This document shows positions 35,942 through 46,033 of a stretch of DNA of 64,000 bases, piece after piece. Numbering within the stretch: position 1 is the stretch's first letter; each line of letters starts with the position of its first letter. The notes beneath the pieces were generated by a model. It was not told the origin of the DNA, made no database searches, and saw only the letters and a program-made list of their open reading frames with translations. Source of the DNA: Yamadazyma tenuis (lineage: Eukaryota > Ascomycota > Pichiomycetes > Serinales > Debaryomycetaceae); contig NC_089467.1 of NCBI RefSeq assembly GCF_029203305.1, positions 682,001 to 746,000 of the forward strand, written 5' to 3'. Made by a program: the position numbers and the translations under genes.

Positions 35942-38900
35942 CTAGTTTGTGTTTTGGGCAAGAACTCTCAAACCCACACTACCAGTCAAAATGGAAGGCT
36001 TGCTGAATGGAGCATCGATAGAAGGATAGTCCACCATGTTGGCATCTTCAACACGAGAACCATCTTCTTCTCCAGGAACAGCACCCCATCCTCCACCAGA
36101 TGGAGTTTCAATCCGAACTCTATCACCAGGCTTGACCCACACACTGTTTTGACCTCCCAATGCAATTTTCTGGTACTTACCATTGTCCAACTTCTTCAAC
36201 CAAAAATTGTACCCTCTTCTACCAGGATGACCTCCGTTCATACCGTAAGGTGCAAACACTCTTCTTTGCATAAGGCAAGTGGCTTGCAATGGAATGGTGA
36301 ATTCGATCTCTCTGATTACACCGTCTCCTCCCTTGTGTAAACCGAGACCTCCAGTACCAGTGTTGATCTCGTATCTTCTCAAAATACAAGGAAACTTCTT
36401 CTCAAAAGACTCACTGTCCGTCATACGAGTGTTGGTGGTGTGGACTTGCACACCAGATTGACCCGTGAAGTTCTTACCAGCACCACCTCCACCAGCAATG
36501 GTTTCGTAGTATCCAAACAACCCGTACTTAGAATCAGAAGATCCAAATGTAAAGTTGTTGCAAGTACCTTGGGAACCAGCACAGGCTTGGAAAGCCTTGA
36601 ACAACACATCGGAGATTCTTTGGGCAGTTTCGACATTGGAGCCAACGGTAGCCGCATCGAAAGAAGGCTTGAAAATCGAACCTTCTCTGACAATGATGTC
36701 CAAAGGAGCCATACACCCACTGTTCAAAGGAATATCGACATTGATCAAGCATCTCAACACATAAAGAATACTTCCGTACAACACAGCAGTAGGACAGTTG
36801 AAGTTACTGTAGAATTGTTCACCACTTTCACTGAAGTCCAACACCGCACTACCGTCTTCTCTATTGATTGTAACGGTAACGGCCACCGCAGTACCATCGT
36901 CCAAATAGTCCACGGCCTTCATTGGCTTTCCTCCAAATCTGTCGTAAGCAATTTGCAACAATCCTCTGACGGCAGTTTCAGCCGATTTTTGAATGGCTTC
37001 CATGTAAAGCTTGACTACATCATAGCCAAATTCTTCCATTAATCCCTTTAATAACTTGATACCTCTGTTGTTGGCGGAGGCATGGGCTTTCAAGTCACTT
37101 ATATTGTCTTCCAAAGCTCTGGAACCTTCGCAGCCAGGGTATTGACTTGGCTTGGTATACAACAAATCAACAACTTGTTCGTGCTGGAACACCCCTTGGT
37201 CATAAAGCTTTTCAGACTCAATGGCAGCACCTTCTTGCCAAATTTCTTTCGAGTCAGCAGGCATGGAACCAGCAGAAATACCACCGATATCCGCATGATG
37301 ACCACGTGAAGCAGTCCAGAACAAGACATCGTTATTTTCATCCAAAACTGGTGTTAAAACAGTGATGTCTGGCAAATGGGTACCACCAGTCGAAGGGTGA
37401 TTGGCCCATAACACATCACCAGGCTTGAGCTTACCCTTCCAGATCTCATTTTGTTTTTCAACAGCAGAGAACATGGAACCAAGATGACCAGGAATGTGAG
37501 GAGCGTTGGCAAGAAGCTTTCCATTGGCATCAAACAAGGCACACGAGAAGTCGAGTCTTTCCTTAATGTTGGTGGAAATGGCAGTCATTTGAAGGGTTTT
37601 CCCCATCTGTTCGGCAATAGACATGAATCTGTGGGCAAACACCGAAAGTTGGATAGGATCAACCACGGTGGCAGACAACTCAAGCGACTTGGTCTGCAAT
37701 ACTTCAATGAACACCCAGTCAGAAAGTAAAGTGGCCACACAGTCTGGTTCGACAAGAATGGTTTGGGTGTCATCAATTATGACAGCAGGACCGGCAACAG
37801 TGGCCCCCAACTGCATTTTGTTCAATAAGAACACACCAGCATCCTTATAACCTTTACCCTGGAAGTAGACCTTAGAGGTGTTTTCGGGTGCTGGAGATGG
37901 AAGCTTTTCGATATTCTCGTGTTCCTCAAAGGGATTGGCCACATGGGTATCTTCACTGTGGACAATCATTCTAAGACGAGCATCTTCCACCACCACATCT
38001 CTTTCCAAGGTGAATCCGAACTCTTGTTGGTGCTGGTTGATGAACTTTTGCTTAAAGTCCCACCCATCTTCAGGCTTACTGATCATAAGACAGGTGTCGG
38101 TACCAGCATACTTCATGTTGAGAAATACTTCGATAGAGGTTGCGTTCTCGCCGGTTTTTTGTTTTTTATACTCGGCTTCCACCTCATCTTGCAATTGTTG
38201 CAACTTGGATTTGAATTGCTGCAAATTTTCGGGCGTGAAAGTGAGGGAGACTGGACATTGTTTTTCGATGACAATATCTGCTAAAGCAATACCATAAGCA
38301 GACAACAATGACGAGTACTTGTGGATAACAACGTGCTTGATGTTCAAGTTACGAGCAACAGAACAACAATGTTGACCACCTGCACCCCCGAAAACAGACA
38401 AGTTGTGGTCTCCAGTGCTGTAACCTTTACCTTCAGTAATAGTTCTGATAGGTCTGGTCATGGCTTCATCAGCAACTCTAAGGAACCCGCAGGCCACCTC
38501 TTCAGCAGTAATAGGTACATCTCTCAGTTTGTTGATTTCTTCCGCCAACTCTGCAAACAACTTTCTGGAGGCTTCCACATCAAGTGGTTGGTCTTCGTTA
38601 GGACCAAAGATCAGAGGGAAGAACTCGGGGAGAAGTCTTCCGGTGACAAGATTGGCATCGGTGACAGTCAACGGACCACCTTTTCTGTAACAAGCTGGAC
38701 CGGGGTGAGCTCCAGCCGATTGTGGACCAACGGTGAACATCCCATTCTTCCAGAACAACATGGATCCACCTCCAGCCGCAACAGTAGAAATGTCAAGTTG
38801 TGGAGTACTCAAGTGGACTTCACTGACGATGTTGGAGAAGACGTGCTCGAAAGTACCGGAGAACCTCGACACATCTGTAGACGTTCCACCCATGTCAAAA

Positions 38901-39880
38901 CCCAAAGTAGCTCTCTTGGAGGTTGGTCTGGTGTCGTAACAGGTCTTTCCATAACCAACAACCCCACCTGCTGGACCCGAAAGAATGGCTCTCAAACCGG
39001 TGAATTTATTCCATGGACAAAGTCCCCCATTGGATTGCATGAAGAGCAACTTGTTGCCCATGGCGTTCAATCCTCCTTCGAACCCAGCTCCGAACCCTTC
39101 TAGGTATTCTTGGATCTTGGGTAAAAGATAAGCATCAGCGACAGTAGAACTACATCTGCTGACAACACCAATAGATGGCTGCAATTCTGTGGAAACTGAC
39201 ACTTGGAAGCCCAATTTACGTGCAAGAGCAGAAACTTGTTGCTCATGAGTAGGGTACAAGTAGGAGTGGAGGAAACAGACGGCCAAACTGCTGTAGCCTT
39301 CCTTTTTCAATTCGAGTAACTGCTTTTCCACCTCAGCCATGTTTGGCTTCTCAATGATCTGAATAACATCGCCAGTAGTGGCTTCGACCAAGGCTCCGTC
39401 GAAGTCTTTGTTGTCGGCCAAAGTGACCTTTTTCTCAGCACCACCGCCTTCTGTGTAATTGGCAAGAGTAATTCTCTCACCCACCTCAATGACTTTTGTA
39501 TACAACTGGTCCAATTTTCTCGCACTGATATTGAAAATATCGGGCCTGGTTTGGTTCCCGATTCTCAAAACATCGCGGAAATCTCTCGAAGTGACAAGGG
39601 CAACTTTGGCTCCTTCTCTTTCAAGAAGGGCATTGGTGGCCACAGTGGTTCCCATCTTGATCGATTCAATGGCGTCGAGTTTGAGCGGTTTTCCCTTTGG
39701 GATTTTGGTGCCAGAAGCGATTTCCAACACTCTTCTGATCCCTTCGGTAGGAGCATCCGGATAATTAGAAGGGTCCACAGATAAGAGCTTGAACACCAAG
39801 TCTTTTTTACCTGGTAACGAAGCGTGGACATCGGTGAAAGTTCCACCACGGTCAATAGCGATTTTAACTCCAGATACCAT
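35942..39880 (-). CDS. OXP1: OXP1, ATP-dependent 5-oxoprolinase
   Basis: A 1312-aa cytosolic enzyme covering the whole family (S. cerevisiae 1286 aa). N-terminal HyuA half: IDRGGTFTDVHA phosphate loop, MGTTVATNALLEREG, GGVVGYGKTC and FDMGGTSTDVSRF, the actin-like ATPase core. C-terminal HyuB half from about residue 750: FSCALFDANGKLLANAPHIPGHLGSM, LWANHPSTGGTHLPDITV, ASRGHHADIGG and GGGGAGKNFTG, ending in GGHPGRRGYNFWL. Reaction: 5-oxo-L-proline + ATP + water to glutamate, a step of the glutathione cycle. Divergent from the DHA1 transporter over 275 bp. Confidence 0.98.
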   Translation of the reverse strand: MVSGVKIAIDRGGTFTDVHASLPGKKDLVFKLLSVDPSNYPDAPTEGIRRVLEIASGTKIPKGKPLKLDAIESIKMGTTVATNALLEREGAKVALVTSRDFRDVLRIGNQTRPDIFNISARKLDQLYTKVIEVGERITLANYTEGGGAEKKVTLADNKDFDGALVEATTGDVIQIIEKPNMAEVEKQLLELKKEGYSSLAVCFLHSYLYPTHEQQVSALARKLGFQVSVSTELQPSIGVVSRCSSTVADAYLLPKIQEYLEGFGAGFEGGLNAMGNKLLFMQSNGGLCPWNKFTGLRAILSGPAGGVVGYGKTCYDTRPTSKRATLGFDMGGTSTDVSRFSGTFEHVFSNIVSEVHLSTPQLDISTVAAGGGSMLFWKNGMFTVGPQSAGAHPGPACYRKGGPLTVTDANLVTGRLLPEFFPLIFGPNEDQPLDVEASRKLFAELAEEINKLRDVPITAEEVACGFLRVADEAMTRPIRTITEGKGYSTGDHNLSVFGGAGGQHCCSVARNLNIKHVVIHKYSSLLSAYGIALADIVIEKQCPVSLTFTPENLQQFKSKLQQLQDEVEAEYKKQKTGENATSIEVFLNMKYAGTDTCLMISKPEDGWDFKQKFINQHQQEFGFTLERDVVVEDARLRMIVHSEDTHVANPFEEHENIEKLPSPAPENTSKVYFQGKGYKDAGVFLLNKMQLGATVAGPAVIIDDTQTILVEPDCVATLLSDWVFIEVLQTKSLELSATVVDPIQLSVFAHRFMSIAEQMGKTLQMTAISTNIKERLDFSCALFDANGKLLANAPHIPGHLGSMFSAVEKQNEIWKGKLKPGDVLWANHPSTGGTHLPDITVLTPVLDENNDVLFWTASRGHHADIGGISAGSMPADSKEIWQEGAAIESEKLYDQGVFQHEQVVDLLYTKPSQYPGCEGSRALEDNISDLKAHASANNRGIKLLKGLMEEFGYDVVKLYMEAIQKSAETAVRGLLQIAYDRFGGKPMKAVDYLDDGTAVAVTVTINREDGSAVLDFSESGEQFYSNFNCPTAVLYGSILYVLRCLINVDIPLNSGCMAPLDIIVREGSIFKPSFDAATVGSNVETAQRISDVLFKAFQACAGSQGTCNNFTFGSSDSKYGLFGYYETIAGGGGAGKNFTGQSGVQVHTTNTRMTDSESFEKKFPCILRRYEINTGTGGLGLHKGGDGVIREIEFTIPLQATCLMQRRVFAPYGMNGGHPGRRGYNFWLKKLDNGKYQKIALGGQNSVWVKPGDRVRIETPSGGGWGAVPGEEDGSRVEDANMVDYPSIDAPFSKPSILTGSVGLRVLAQNTN

Positions 39881-39993
39881 AGTAGTGAAGTTTTTGCTTT
39901 TGAATTGAGGATCTAAGTCAGATTACTTTCAGTATATATGCACCTACCGCCAGGACATATGAGATGTGAGATCGGGTGTTTGGAGGCGAAATT

Positions 39994-40003
39994 GCCGATC
40001 GGC
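39994..40003. promoter_or_regulatory. Palindrome GCCGATCGGC between OXP1 and a DHA1 transporter
   Basis: Perfect 10-bp palindrome containing CCG-N2-CGG in the 275-bp divergent promoter (39881-40155), a plausible Zn2Cys6 operator. Motif evidence only. Confidence 0.4.
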
Positions 40004-40155
40004 CCAGCCGATGGACGGGCGTGCTTGCCAGAAAACATAAATCCGTTGGAGCTCCAACTGCCACAGCTGTCATCGATGCGTCGTTCTATATGCAGGCGGC
40101 CCTCACTTTCCACTTATACCCAAGACGGAGCAGATTTTGTCACAAACAGCATAGA

Positions 40156-41607
40156 ATGAGTGTGGTAGATACCAAAGACCTAGAGAAACAAACGGACGAG
40201 CCTGAAGCGGGGGAAGAGAAGCAAGGGTCCTCGGACGATGCCAGCTCCAGTGACTATATGGTGATCTCTGACGACGATCCCAAATATACGCGGTTTTCCC
40301 CCCGAAGAAAGTCTCTTTTTGTGTTTATCATCTCATTAGCAGTGTTTCTTGCACCGCTGTCGACGGTAGCATTCTTGCCGGCCATTCTGAACATTGCCGA
40401 GGAGTTCGGCACCACGCAAACCATTATCAATATCTCAAATGCCTGTTATTGTGTGATGATGGCCATTTCGCCCTGTGTCACCAGTCCTTTGGGAGACATT
40501 TATGGCCGTAGAATCATGTTTTTGATTTGCTGTTTCGGGTTCACGGTGCTGACAATTCTCGTGGCGGTTTCCCAGAACTTGGCCATGTTCATTGTGTTCA
40601 GACTCTGTTCGGCCTTCTTTGGAGTGGCTTTTTTCCCGTTGGGTGGAAGTATTGTATCTGACATCTACATACCCAAGGAAAGAGGAAATGCCATGGGATG
40701 GACGTTGTCCGGGTCGCAGCTTGGTCCGGCATTTGCTCCATGTATTGGTGGGGTCATCATCACCTATACGACGTGGAGGGTGATTTTCTGGGTTCTTGCC
40801 GGAGTTGGTGGAGTTGCCTTGGGCACTGCGTTTGTGTTTTTAAAGGAAACTGCCACCGTGAAGAAGTGTGAGGTGTACAAAAAGGAGCATCCGGGGAAGA
40901 ACCAGATAGGCCGCTTTGTATGGGTTCCTTACAACCCGTTCCAGGTGGTGCGTGCTTTCAAATATCCTAACTTGATTCTTGGAGGCTACATGAGCATGAC
41001 GCTTCTTTACAATATGTACGGATTACTTACTCCTATTCGTAACGTCATTGACCCTCGGTTCAACCTCACGACACCCGTGTACGGCTCATTGTTCTATTTG
41101 GCTCCGGGGATGGGATATCTTATCGGGTCGCTTGTGGGAGGTAAATGGGCTGACTACTACGTTCGTAAGTTCGAGAAGATGAGAGGTGAAAGGATTCCAG
41201 AAGATAGGCTCCGGTCCACCTATGTGTCATTTGGGTTTGTGTTGCCTGTCAGTGTGCTTATCTTCGGATGGCTGATTGACAAAGAGGTGGGAGGAATGGC
41301 TCTTCCAATTATCACGCTTTTCTTCAATGGAGTGGCCCAGACCTTTTGTTTCCCTAGTATCAATGCGTACTGTGTGGACTGTTTGCCTCATCTAGGTGGA
41401 GATGCCATTGCCAGCAACTACTTTGCTCGGTACATTGCCGGGGCCGTGGGTAGTGCCACTTGTCTTATGCAAATTAACACCATTGGAGTGGGATGGACCA
41501 ACACCATTTCGTCGTTTTTATTGTTTTCAGGATTCTGTTGCACTTTGGTGTTGATTCGGTTTGGGGGGAAGATGAGGGAGAATGTTACAAAGAATATGAA
41601 AAGTTAG
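40156..41607 (+). CDS. DHA1-family MFS drug/polyamine:H+ antiporter
   Basis: A 483-aa protein from ATG 40156 (MSVVDTKDLEKQ); the open frame reaches 39976 but that part is promoter sequence. Hydrophilic acidic N-tail, then 12 helices. DHA1 markers: FLAPLSTVAFLPAI in helix 1, SPLGDIYGRRIMFL (loop 2-3 motif A), LCSAFFGVAFFPLGGSIVSDIY (helix 4), and SGSQLGPAFAPCIGG in helix 5 (motif C, antiporter signature). Closest to the QDR/AQR/NAG-type exporters. Substrate unknown; may export a toxic intermediate of the adjacent catabolic genes. Confidence 0.88.
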   Translation: MSVVDTKDLEKQTDEPEAGEEKQGSSDDASSSDYMVISDDDPKYTRFSPRRKSLFVFIISLAVFLAPLSTVAFLPAILNIAEEFGTTQTIINISNACYCVMMAISPCVTSPLGDIYGRRIMFLICCFGFTVLTILVAVSQNLAMFIVFRLCSAFFGVAFFPLGGSIVSDIYIPKERGNAMGWTLSGSQLGPAFAPCIGGVIITYTTWRVIFWVLAGVGGVALGTAFVFLKETATVKKCEVYKKEHPGKNQIGRFVWVPYNPFQVVRAFKYPNLILGGYMSMTLLYNMYGLLTPIRNVIDPRFNLTTPVYGSLFYLAPGMGYLIGSLVGGKWADYYVRKFEKMRGERIPEDRLRSTYVSFGFVLPVSVLIFGWLIDKEVGGMALPIITLFFNGVAQTFCFPSINAYCVDCLPHLGGDAIASNYFARYIAGAVGSATCLMQINTIGVGWTNTISSFLLFSGFCCTLVLIRFGGKMRENVTKNMKS

Positions 41608-41912
41608 AGTTATAGACATCTTTAATAGACAAAGTAGACAAGGAAGAACACTCAAGTGGATAATGAGAAACAGTGGAATGAAGATATTAGACCAGTTTCT
41701 TCACCGGAATATTGGAAATAATAAGTCTTTCCTCCAAAGGCAATTTCACCCACTTTCTCTTTCTCATGATAGAATTGAACACATCCAAGTTTGCCCGTCT
41801 TTCTATTGACTTCCAAACGCCTAATTTGCATAATTCTTCGTACATGGTTTGGATTTTGTATTTGTCTATTAACTTTTCTTGTTCTAGCCACACAGAAAAT
41901 CAGCTGGACGTC
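41608..41912. other. Intergenic stretch between convergent transporter and dehydrogenase genes
   Basis: Contains a minus-strand frame (41687-41893, 68 codons, no ATG at its beginning) with protein-like composition (EELCKLGVWKSIERRANLD). No family recognised; it could be a relic exon or chance. Confidence 0.3.
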
Positions 41913-42932
41913 CTAAACATCAAGCACACCCTGCTGTTCGGGAACCAATGAGATAACCTTGCCCGTGGTGAGACCCGACTTGACGTTCTCAATCACCCAG
42001 TTCTCCATGTCAAACACCGTCTGGACAGCATGTGTTCCCATATGAGGCAATGCCATCACATTAGGGAGCTCCAAGAGTTCTTTAGGTGGGCGAGGCTCGT
42101 TTTCAAATACGTCCAAGCCCGCAGCTCCGACTTTGCCGGACTTGAGGTGTTTAATCAACGACTGTTCATCAATTATGGCCCCTCTGGCGGTGTTGACAAT
42201 AATGACTCCGTCCTTCATCTTCAGGATAAGTTCATCACTGATCAAGTGGTGTGTGGCTTTGTTCAATGGACAGTTAATGGAAATAACGTCTGCCTGCGCC
42301 ACAAGCTCTTCGATGGAGCTCACAAACACACTATCTTTTTCCAACTCGGCTGGCAACCGAGACCGGTTGTAGTAGATGATCTTTTCAAAGCCAAGTGGCA
42401 CACACCGATCTCTGAAAGCCCGGCCGATTCGTCCCATGGCGATGATTCCCAACACTTTTCTTGTAGGGTTGATACCTTCCTTCACACCCGCACCAAACCC
42501 ACCAGCAGGCCAGTTGCCTGCCACGAGCTGGCGACGACCTGCCTCGAAGTTTCTCATGGATCCAAGCAAGAGAAACAAGTTGCTGTCGGCAGTGGAAGCG
42601 TTTACAATATCTGGACAGTGAGACACCTGGATACCTCTCTTGGTTAAAGGCTCAATGTCAATCTGGTCATAGCCAGCACCCTGGTGGGCGATGTACTTCA
42701 ACGTAGGCGGAAAGTGGCTGACCAAATCTTCGTCAAAACGACCGACTTTACTGCCAGTCAAATAACCTCTAGCAATGGCAACCACATTACTGTACTTTCC
42801 GTGGAGGTCTGCGATGAACTGTTCACGGGAGTACTGGCCGATATGAACGACCTCTGCGATCTTTTCCATCTCTGTCCATGGAGCTTGCCCATATCTGACG
42901 GGATCGGTATGGAGTATCAACGGTTTGGACAT
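41913..42932 (-). CDS. D-2-hydroxyacid dehydrogenase, GOR1-type glyoxylate/hydroxypyruvate reductase
   Basis: A 339-aa two-domain dehydrogenase. The Rossmann core carries GIIAMGRIGRAF (family GxGxxG), preceded by LKYIAHQGAGYDQID and SHCPDIVNASTADSNLFL. Catalytic triad motifs are in place: NTARGA (Arg), GLDVFENEP (Glu) and ALPHMGTHA (His). Closest to yeast Gor1, which reduces glyoxylate with NADPH, although other 2-oxo acids are possible. Divergent from the SDR gene over 230 bp containing a perfect 8-bp inverted repeat, so the two dehydrogenases may be co-controlled. Confidence 0.9.
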   Translation of the reverse strand: MSKPLILHTDPVRYGQAPWTEMEKIAEVVHIGQYSREQFIADLHGKYSNVVAIARGYLTGSKVGRFDEDLVSHFPPTLKYIAHQGAGYDQIDIEPLTKRGIQVSHCPDIVNASTADSNLFLLLGSMRNFEAGRRQLVAGNWPAGGFGAGVKEGINPTRKVLGIIAMGRIGRAFRDRCVPLGFEKIIYYNRSRLPAELEKDSVFVSSIEELVAQADVISINCPLNKATHHLISDELILKMKDGVIIVNTARGAIIDEQSLIKHLKSGKVGAAGLDVFENEPRPPKELLELPNVMALPHMGTHAVQTVFDMENWVIENVKSGLTTGKVISLVPEQQGVLDV

Positions 42933-43089
42933 TATGGTAGTTGTTGCATCAGTAACATTGAAGATGGATAAATATAGTTTTGGACCACTAGCGCGCGTTG
43001 GCAGCTACGGAATTTGGGGTCGCCATTTCCGTCCTTATCAGTTGGAGGGAACGATGGACGGGACATGGACGCAGGATGGACGCCGGTTA

Positions 43090-43114
43090 CGAGCGGTGGG
43101 CACCCAACCGCTCG
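43090..43114. promoter_or_regulatory. Perfect 8-bp inverted repeat in the divergent dehydrogenase promoter
   Basis: CGAGCGGT (43090-43097), nine-base spacer, ACCGCTCG (43107-43114), in the 230-bp region shared by the GOR1-like and SDR genes; includes CGG and CCG half sites and sits about 50 bp before the SDR ATG. A candidate operator for a dimeric zinc-cluster factor. Motif evidence only. Confidence 0.5.
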
Positions 43115-43162
43115 CTATCACTATATCACTACCACTGGTTGTAATTACACTCAAACCACCAA

Positions 43163-43951
43163 ATGTTTGAAACTTTACTAGGAAAAACCGTGCTAGTCAC
43201 CGGAGCTTCAGCAGGAATCGGCGCTGCTACTGCCACCGAATTCGTCAAGGCCACCAACGGCAATATCAAGCTCATTCTCGGGGCTCGGAGAGTGTCCAAA
43301 CTTGAAGAGTTGGCTGATGGGTTGAAAAAATTGTACCCATCCGTGCAAATCTACGTGGGCCAGTTGGACGTGTCGGAAGTATCCAAGATCGACCAATTCT
43401 TCGCCCAATTGCCTGCCCAATACCTGGAAATCGATGTTCTCATCAACAATTCCGGAAAAGCCTTGGGACAAGAAAAGGTAGGAGACATCGATCCCACCGA
43501 TATCGCCACTGTCTTCGATACCAACGTCCTCGGGTTGATTGCCATGACCCAGATCGTCTTGAAAGGTATGAAAAAACGTAACAGAGGTGACATTGTCCAG
43601 TTGGGATCGATTGCCGGTAGGTGGACGTACGCGGGAGGAAGCATTTACTGCTCTTCCAAGGCAGCTTTGAAGTCATTCACCGAAGCCATGAGAAAGGAGT
43701 TGACCTCCACCAAGATCAGAGTGATCGAGGTGGCTCCCGGTAACACCAAGACGGAATTTGCCCTTGTTCGATTCAAGGGTGATGCCGATAGAGCCTCTCA
43801 GGTGTATGAAGGGGTGGACACGTTGCTTCCTCAGGACGTGGCCGAGTTGATTGTGTTTGCGTGTAGCAGGAGAGAGACAGCTGTCATTGCTGAGTCGATC
43901 ATCATGCTGACCAACCAAGCCGGACCTCAGGATTTGTATAGAAAGCAGTAA
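43163..43951 (+). CDS. NADP-dependent SDR, YMR226C-type 3-hydroxy acid dehydrogenase
   Basis: A 262-aa classical short-chain dehydrogenase. Cofactor loop TGASAGIG (13-20), ARRVSKLEEL after strand 2 (Arg pair, NADP preference), LDVSE, NNSGKALG, then catalytic Ser in QLGSIAGRW and Tyr162-x3-Lys166 (YCSSK); PGNTKTEF after strand 6. Matches S. cerevisiae YMR226C/Ydf1 along its length; that enzyme oxidises L-allo-threonine, serine and related 3-hydroxy acids. This points to amino-acid-derived substrates in this neighbourhood. Confidence 0.93.
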   Translation: MFETLLGKTVLVTGASAGIGAATATEFVKATNGNIKLILGARRVSKLEELADGLKKLYPSVQIYVGQLDVSEVSKIDQFFAQLPAQYLEIDVLINNSGKALGQEKVGDIDPTDIATVFDTNVLGLIAMTQIVLKGMKKRNRGDIVQLGSIAGRWTYAGGSIYCSSKAALKSFTEAMRKELTSTKIRVIEVAPGNTKTEFALVRFKGDADRASQVYEGVDTLLPQDVAELIVFACSRRETAVIAESIIMLTNQAGPQDLYRKQ

Positions 43952-44078
43952 CCTATAGAAACAATAAACGGTTTTCAGGCCGCGCCCGAAACTCTTATCT
44001 CTGGAAGATCCATTCTCAACTTGAGATATTAATGCGACATTTTCTCGCGGTCTGCAACACTTTTTTATTCACATCAAT

Positions 44079-45840
44079 ATGACTGAACAGATGGCTCAGT
44101 CCAAGCTGGAAGAGAAGTCCCGGCCCTTTGCTTGTGCTAAGTGCAACAAGAGCTTCACCCGTGCGGAAAACCTCATGCGACACCGCAAACTGCGTATGTA
44201 TCGTCCAATTCCTCCCCCACAAATTCCCTACTAACGTCCCAGATTTGCACCAGAAATACACCTGTCCCGAATGCCACAAGGTCTACTCCCGGAGCGACTC
44301 GCTCAATCTTCACACAAGAAAGGTCCACAACTTCACCAGCAAACCCGTCCCCGATGTCGCCATCAAATCGGAAAAGTCTCCCTTGGTTGATATTGACTCC
44401 GATAGAGTGCTAAAATACCTTTTACTGTACTGGAAAAACTTCCATCCCTCGTTCGCCATATTGCATTGCAGCAGCTACTCGTTGCCAACGGACTACCCGG
44501 AAGACTTGTTGGCCAACGTCATCTGTGCCATTGGTGCCCGATACATGGAAAACGAGCGGTATGTCTCCAACCAAATCTTCAACTATGTGTTCCAGAAATT
44601 GGACCAGTTCCCCAAGTCACCACTGTTGCTGGAAGTACAGGCGATATTGTTGGCATCTTTCACGGGAATCTACTCGGGTGGAGACCTGTGGTTCACAAAG
44701 TCGTTTCTGCTGCACTCTCGCTTGGTCAACTTGGCGAGGGAAATGTCCATTTTCCAGTATAACCCGCTCGACAACTCGGATCTGGACTGGATGTCCTTTA
44801 TTGAGACCGAGAGCAATAAGCGGATCGCCTACGGGTTGTACTTGGTGGACGCCCTCATGGCCATTCTCCTCAACTATCCCCCATGCTTATCGCACTACGA
44901 GATCAAACACACTCTCCCATGCCCCGACGAGGTATGGGAGGCCGAGACCGCCCAGGAATGGTTGAAGCTCTCGTCCCGGCTCCCGGCACAACGAGGGCCC
45001 CATTTCTTCGAGGCCCTACAGCAGGTATTGATGTTTGGGCATATTTCGAGTCCCATTTCGTCGTTTGGAGGCCTTGCATCGCTCCTTGCTATCCACATCA
45101 TGATCCGAAACATGGCCCAGTACGCGGGGATTCTCGAGACCTCGCCCGTGCATTCTCAGGATGCGTTTTCCAGAAGATCCCAGTTGGGGTCAGCTTTGAA
45201 CGGGCTACGCACATTGATTCCTAAGCGAAACCAGACGGGAAAACTCAGTGACATGTGGGACCTCTTCACCGTCACGTGGAACTTGGCGTATATCCATCTC
45301 CACCTCCCCGACACCATCATCACCTCTGGAATTGTGGAAGTGTCCCTCGACGAAACCATTGCAACCGCATCTGCTTTGGCCAAACCCCAGTCAAAACCCC
45401 CACCAGGAACCGCCTTGTTGAGTAATGACTTCACCGATATACCGTACCAGGTGCTCTCACTAACCAGCAGCCATGTGTTTTATTTTCTTTACACGTTCAC
45501 CACCGAGCTTAACGAAACCTCCCCGGTGTTCACGTTCATGTTCTACAAAGCAGCCCTAGTGGCGTGGCAGATCTTGAATGCATTCAAGTCCATCAACCAG
45601 AAGTCTAACGAGGAAATTTTAGACCAGACTGTTAGTCAATTGACTAAGTCCAAAACGTCAGAGAAGGTATATATGTTAAAACGGCTTACGGATGATATGA
45701 TTAATTGTATTCAGCCCGAAAACGACCACCCGGTGGTGTTTGAAAAGTGGGTCGAGTCTGTGTTGGCCTCGAAGGACACCTGGGGGGTTGGCAGCTGTGG
45801 AGCAGCGTCCTTCGCCCTGATGATAGATGATCCGCTATAG
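44079..45840 (+). CDS. C2H2 zinc-finger transcription factor with fungal middle homology region (two exons)
   Basis: Exons 44079-44193 and 44243-45840 encode 570 aa. Finger 1 spans Cys19-Cys22-His35-His39; its last His codon is split by the intron and only the spliced form restores it. Finger 2 is Cys46-Cys49-His62-His67 (CPECHKVYSRSDSLNLH). The unspliced upstream frame would stop in the intron, and a run from 44128 would lack finger 1 in frame. Residues about 90-500 are a Fungal_trans-type domain (LLYWKNFHPSFAILH, RYMENERY, IFQYNPLD, RIAYGLYLVDALMAILLNYPPCL). Related to Adr1/Rsf2-like regulators of carbon use. Possibly controls adjacent oxidoreductases. Confidence 0.9.
44194..44242 (+). other. 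Intron of the C2H2 transcription factor gene (49 nt)
   Basis: Donor GTATGT at 44194-44199, branch CTACTAACG, acceptor CCCAG ending at 44242. Splicing joins C + AT into the His39 codon that completes zinc finger 1. Confidence 0.93.
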
Positions 45841-46033
45841 AATCAATGTACAGTGCTGCGAGGAAATTTCTCTGTCCGCGCGGGCTTTCTTATCGGGTAG
45901 TGGAGCTCCATCGATGGAAAGTATGGATTTACCAACAACTGTCTACGGTTATGGATATCAGACCATTCGGCCCCCGTTATCTGCTTTATAAGTGGAGGCA
46001 ATATCCACTGTGTTTGCCATTACTGAACAATTC

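Noticed and set aside
39976..40155. 60-codon N-terminal extension of the DHA1 transporter
   Set aside because: It lies in the divergent promoter and is unlike MFS N-termini; ATG 40156 fits the family.
41687..41893. 68-codon minus-strand frame with protein-like sequence
   Set aside because: It has no start ATG at its beginning and matches nothing I know; possible relic exon but unsupported.
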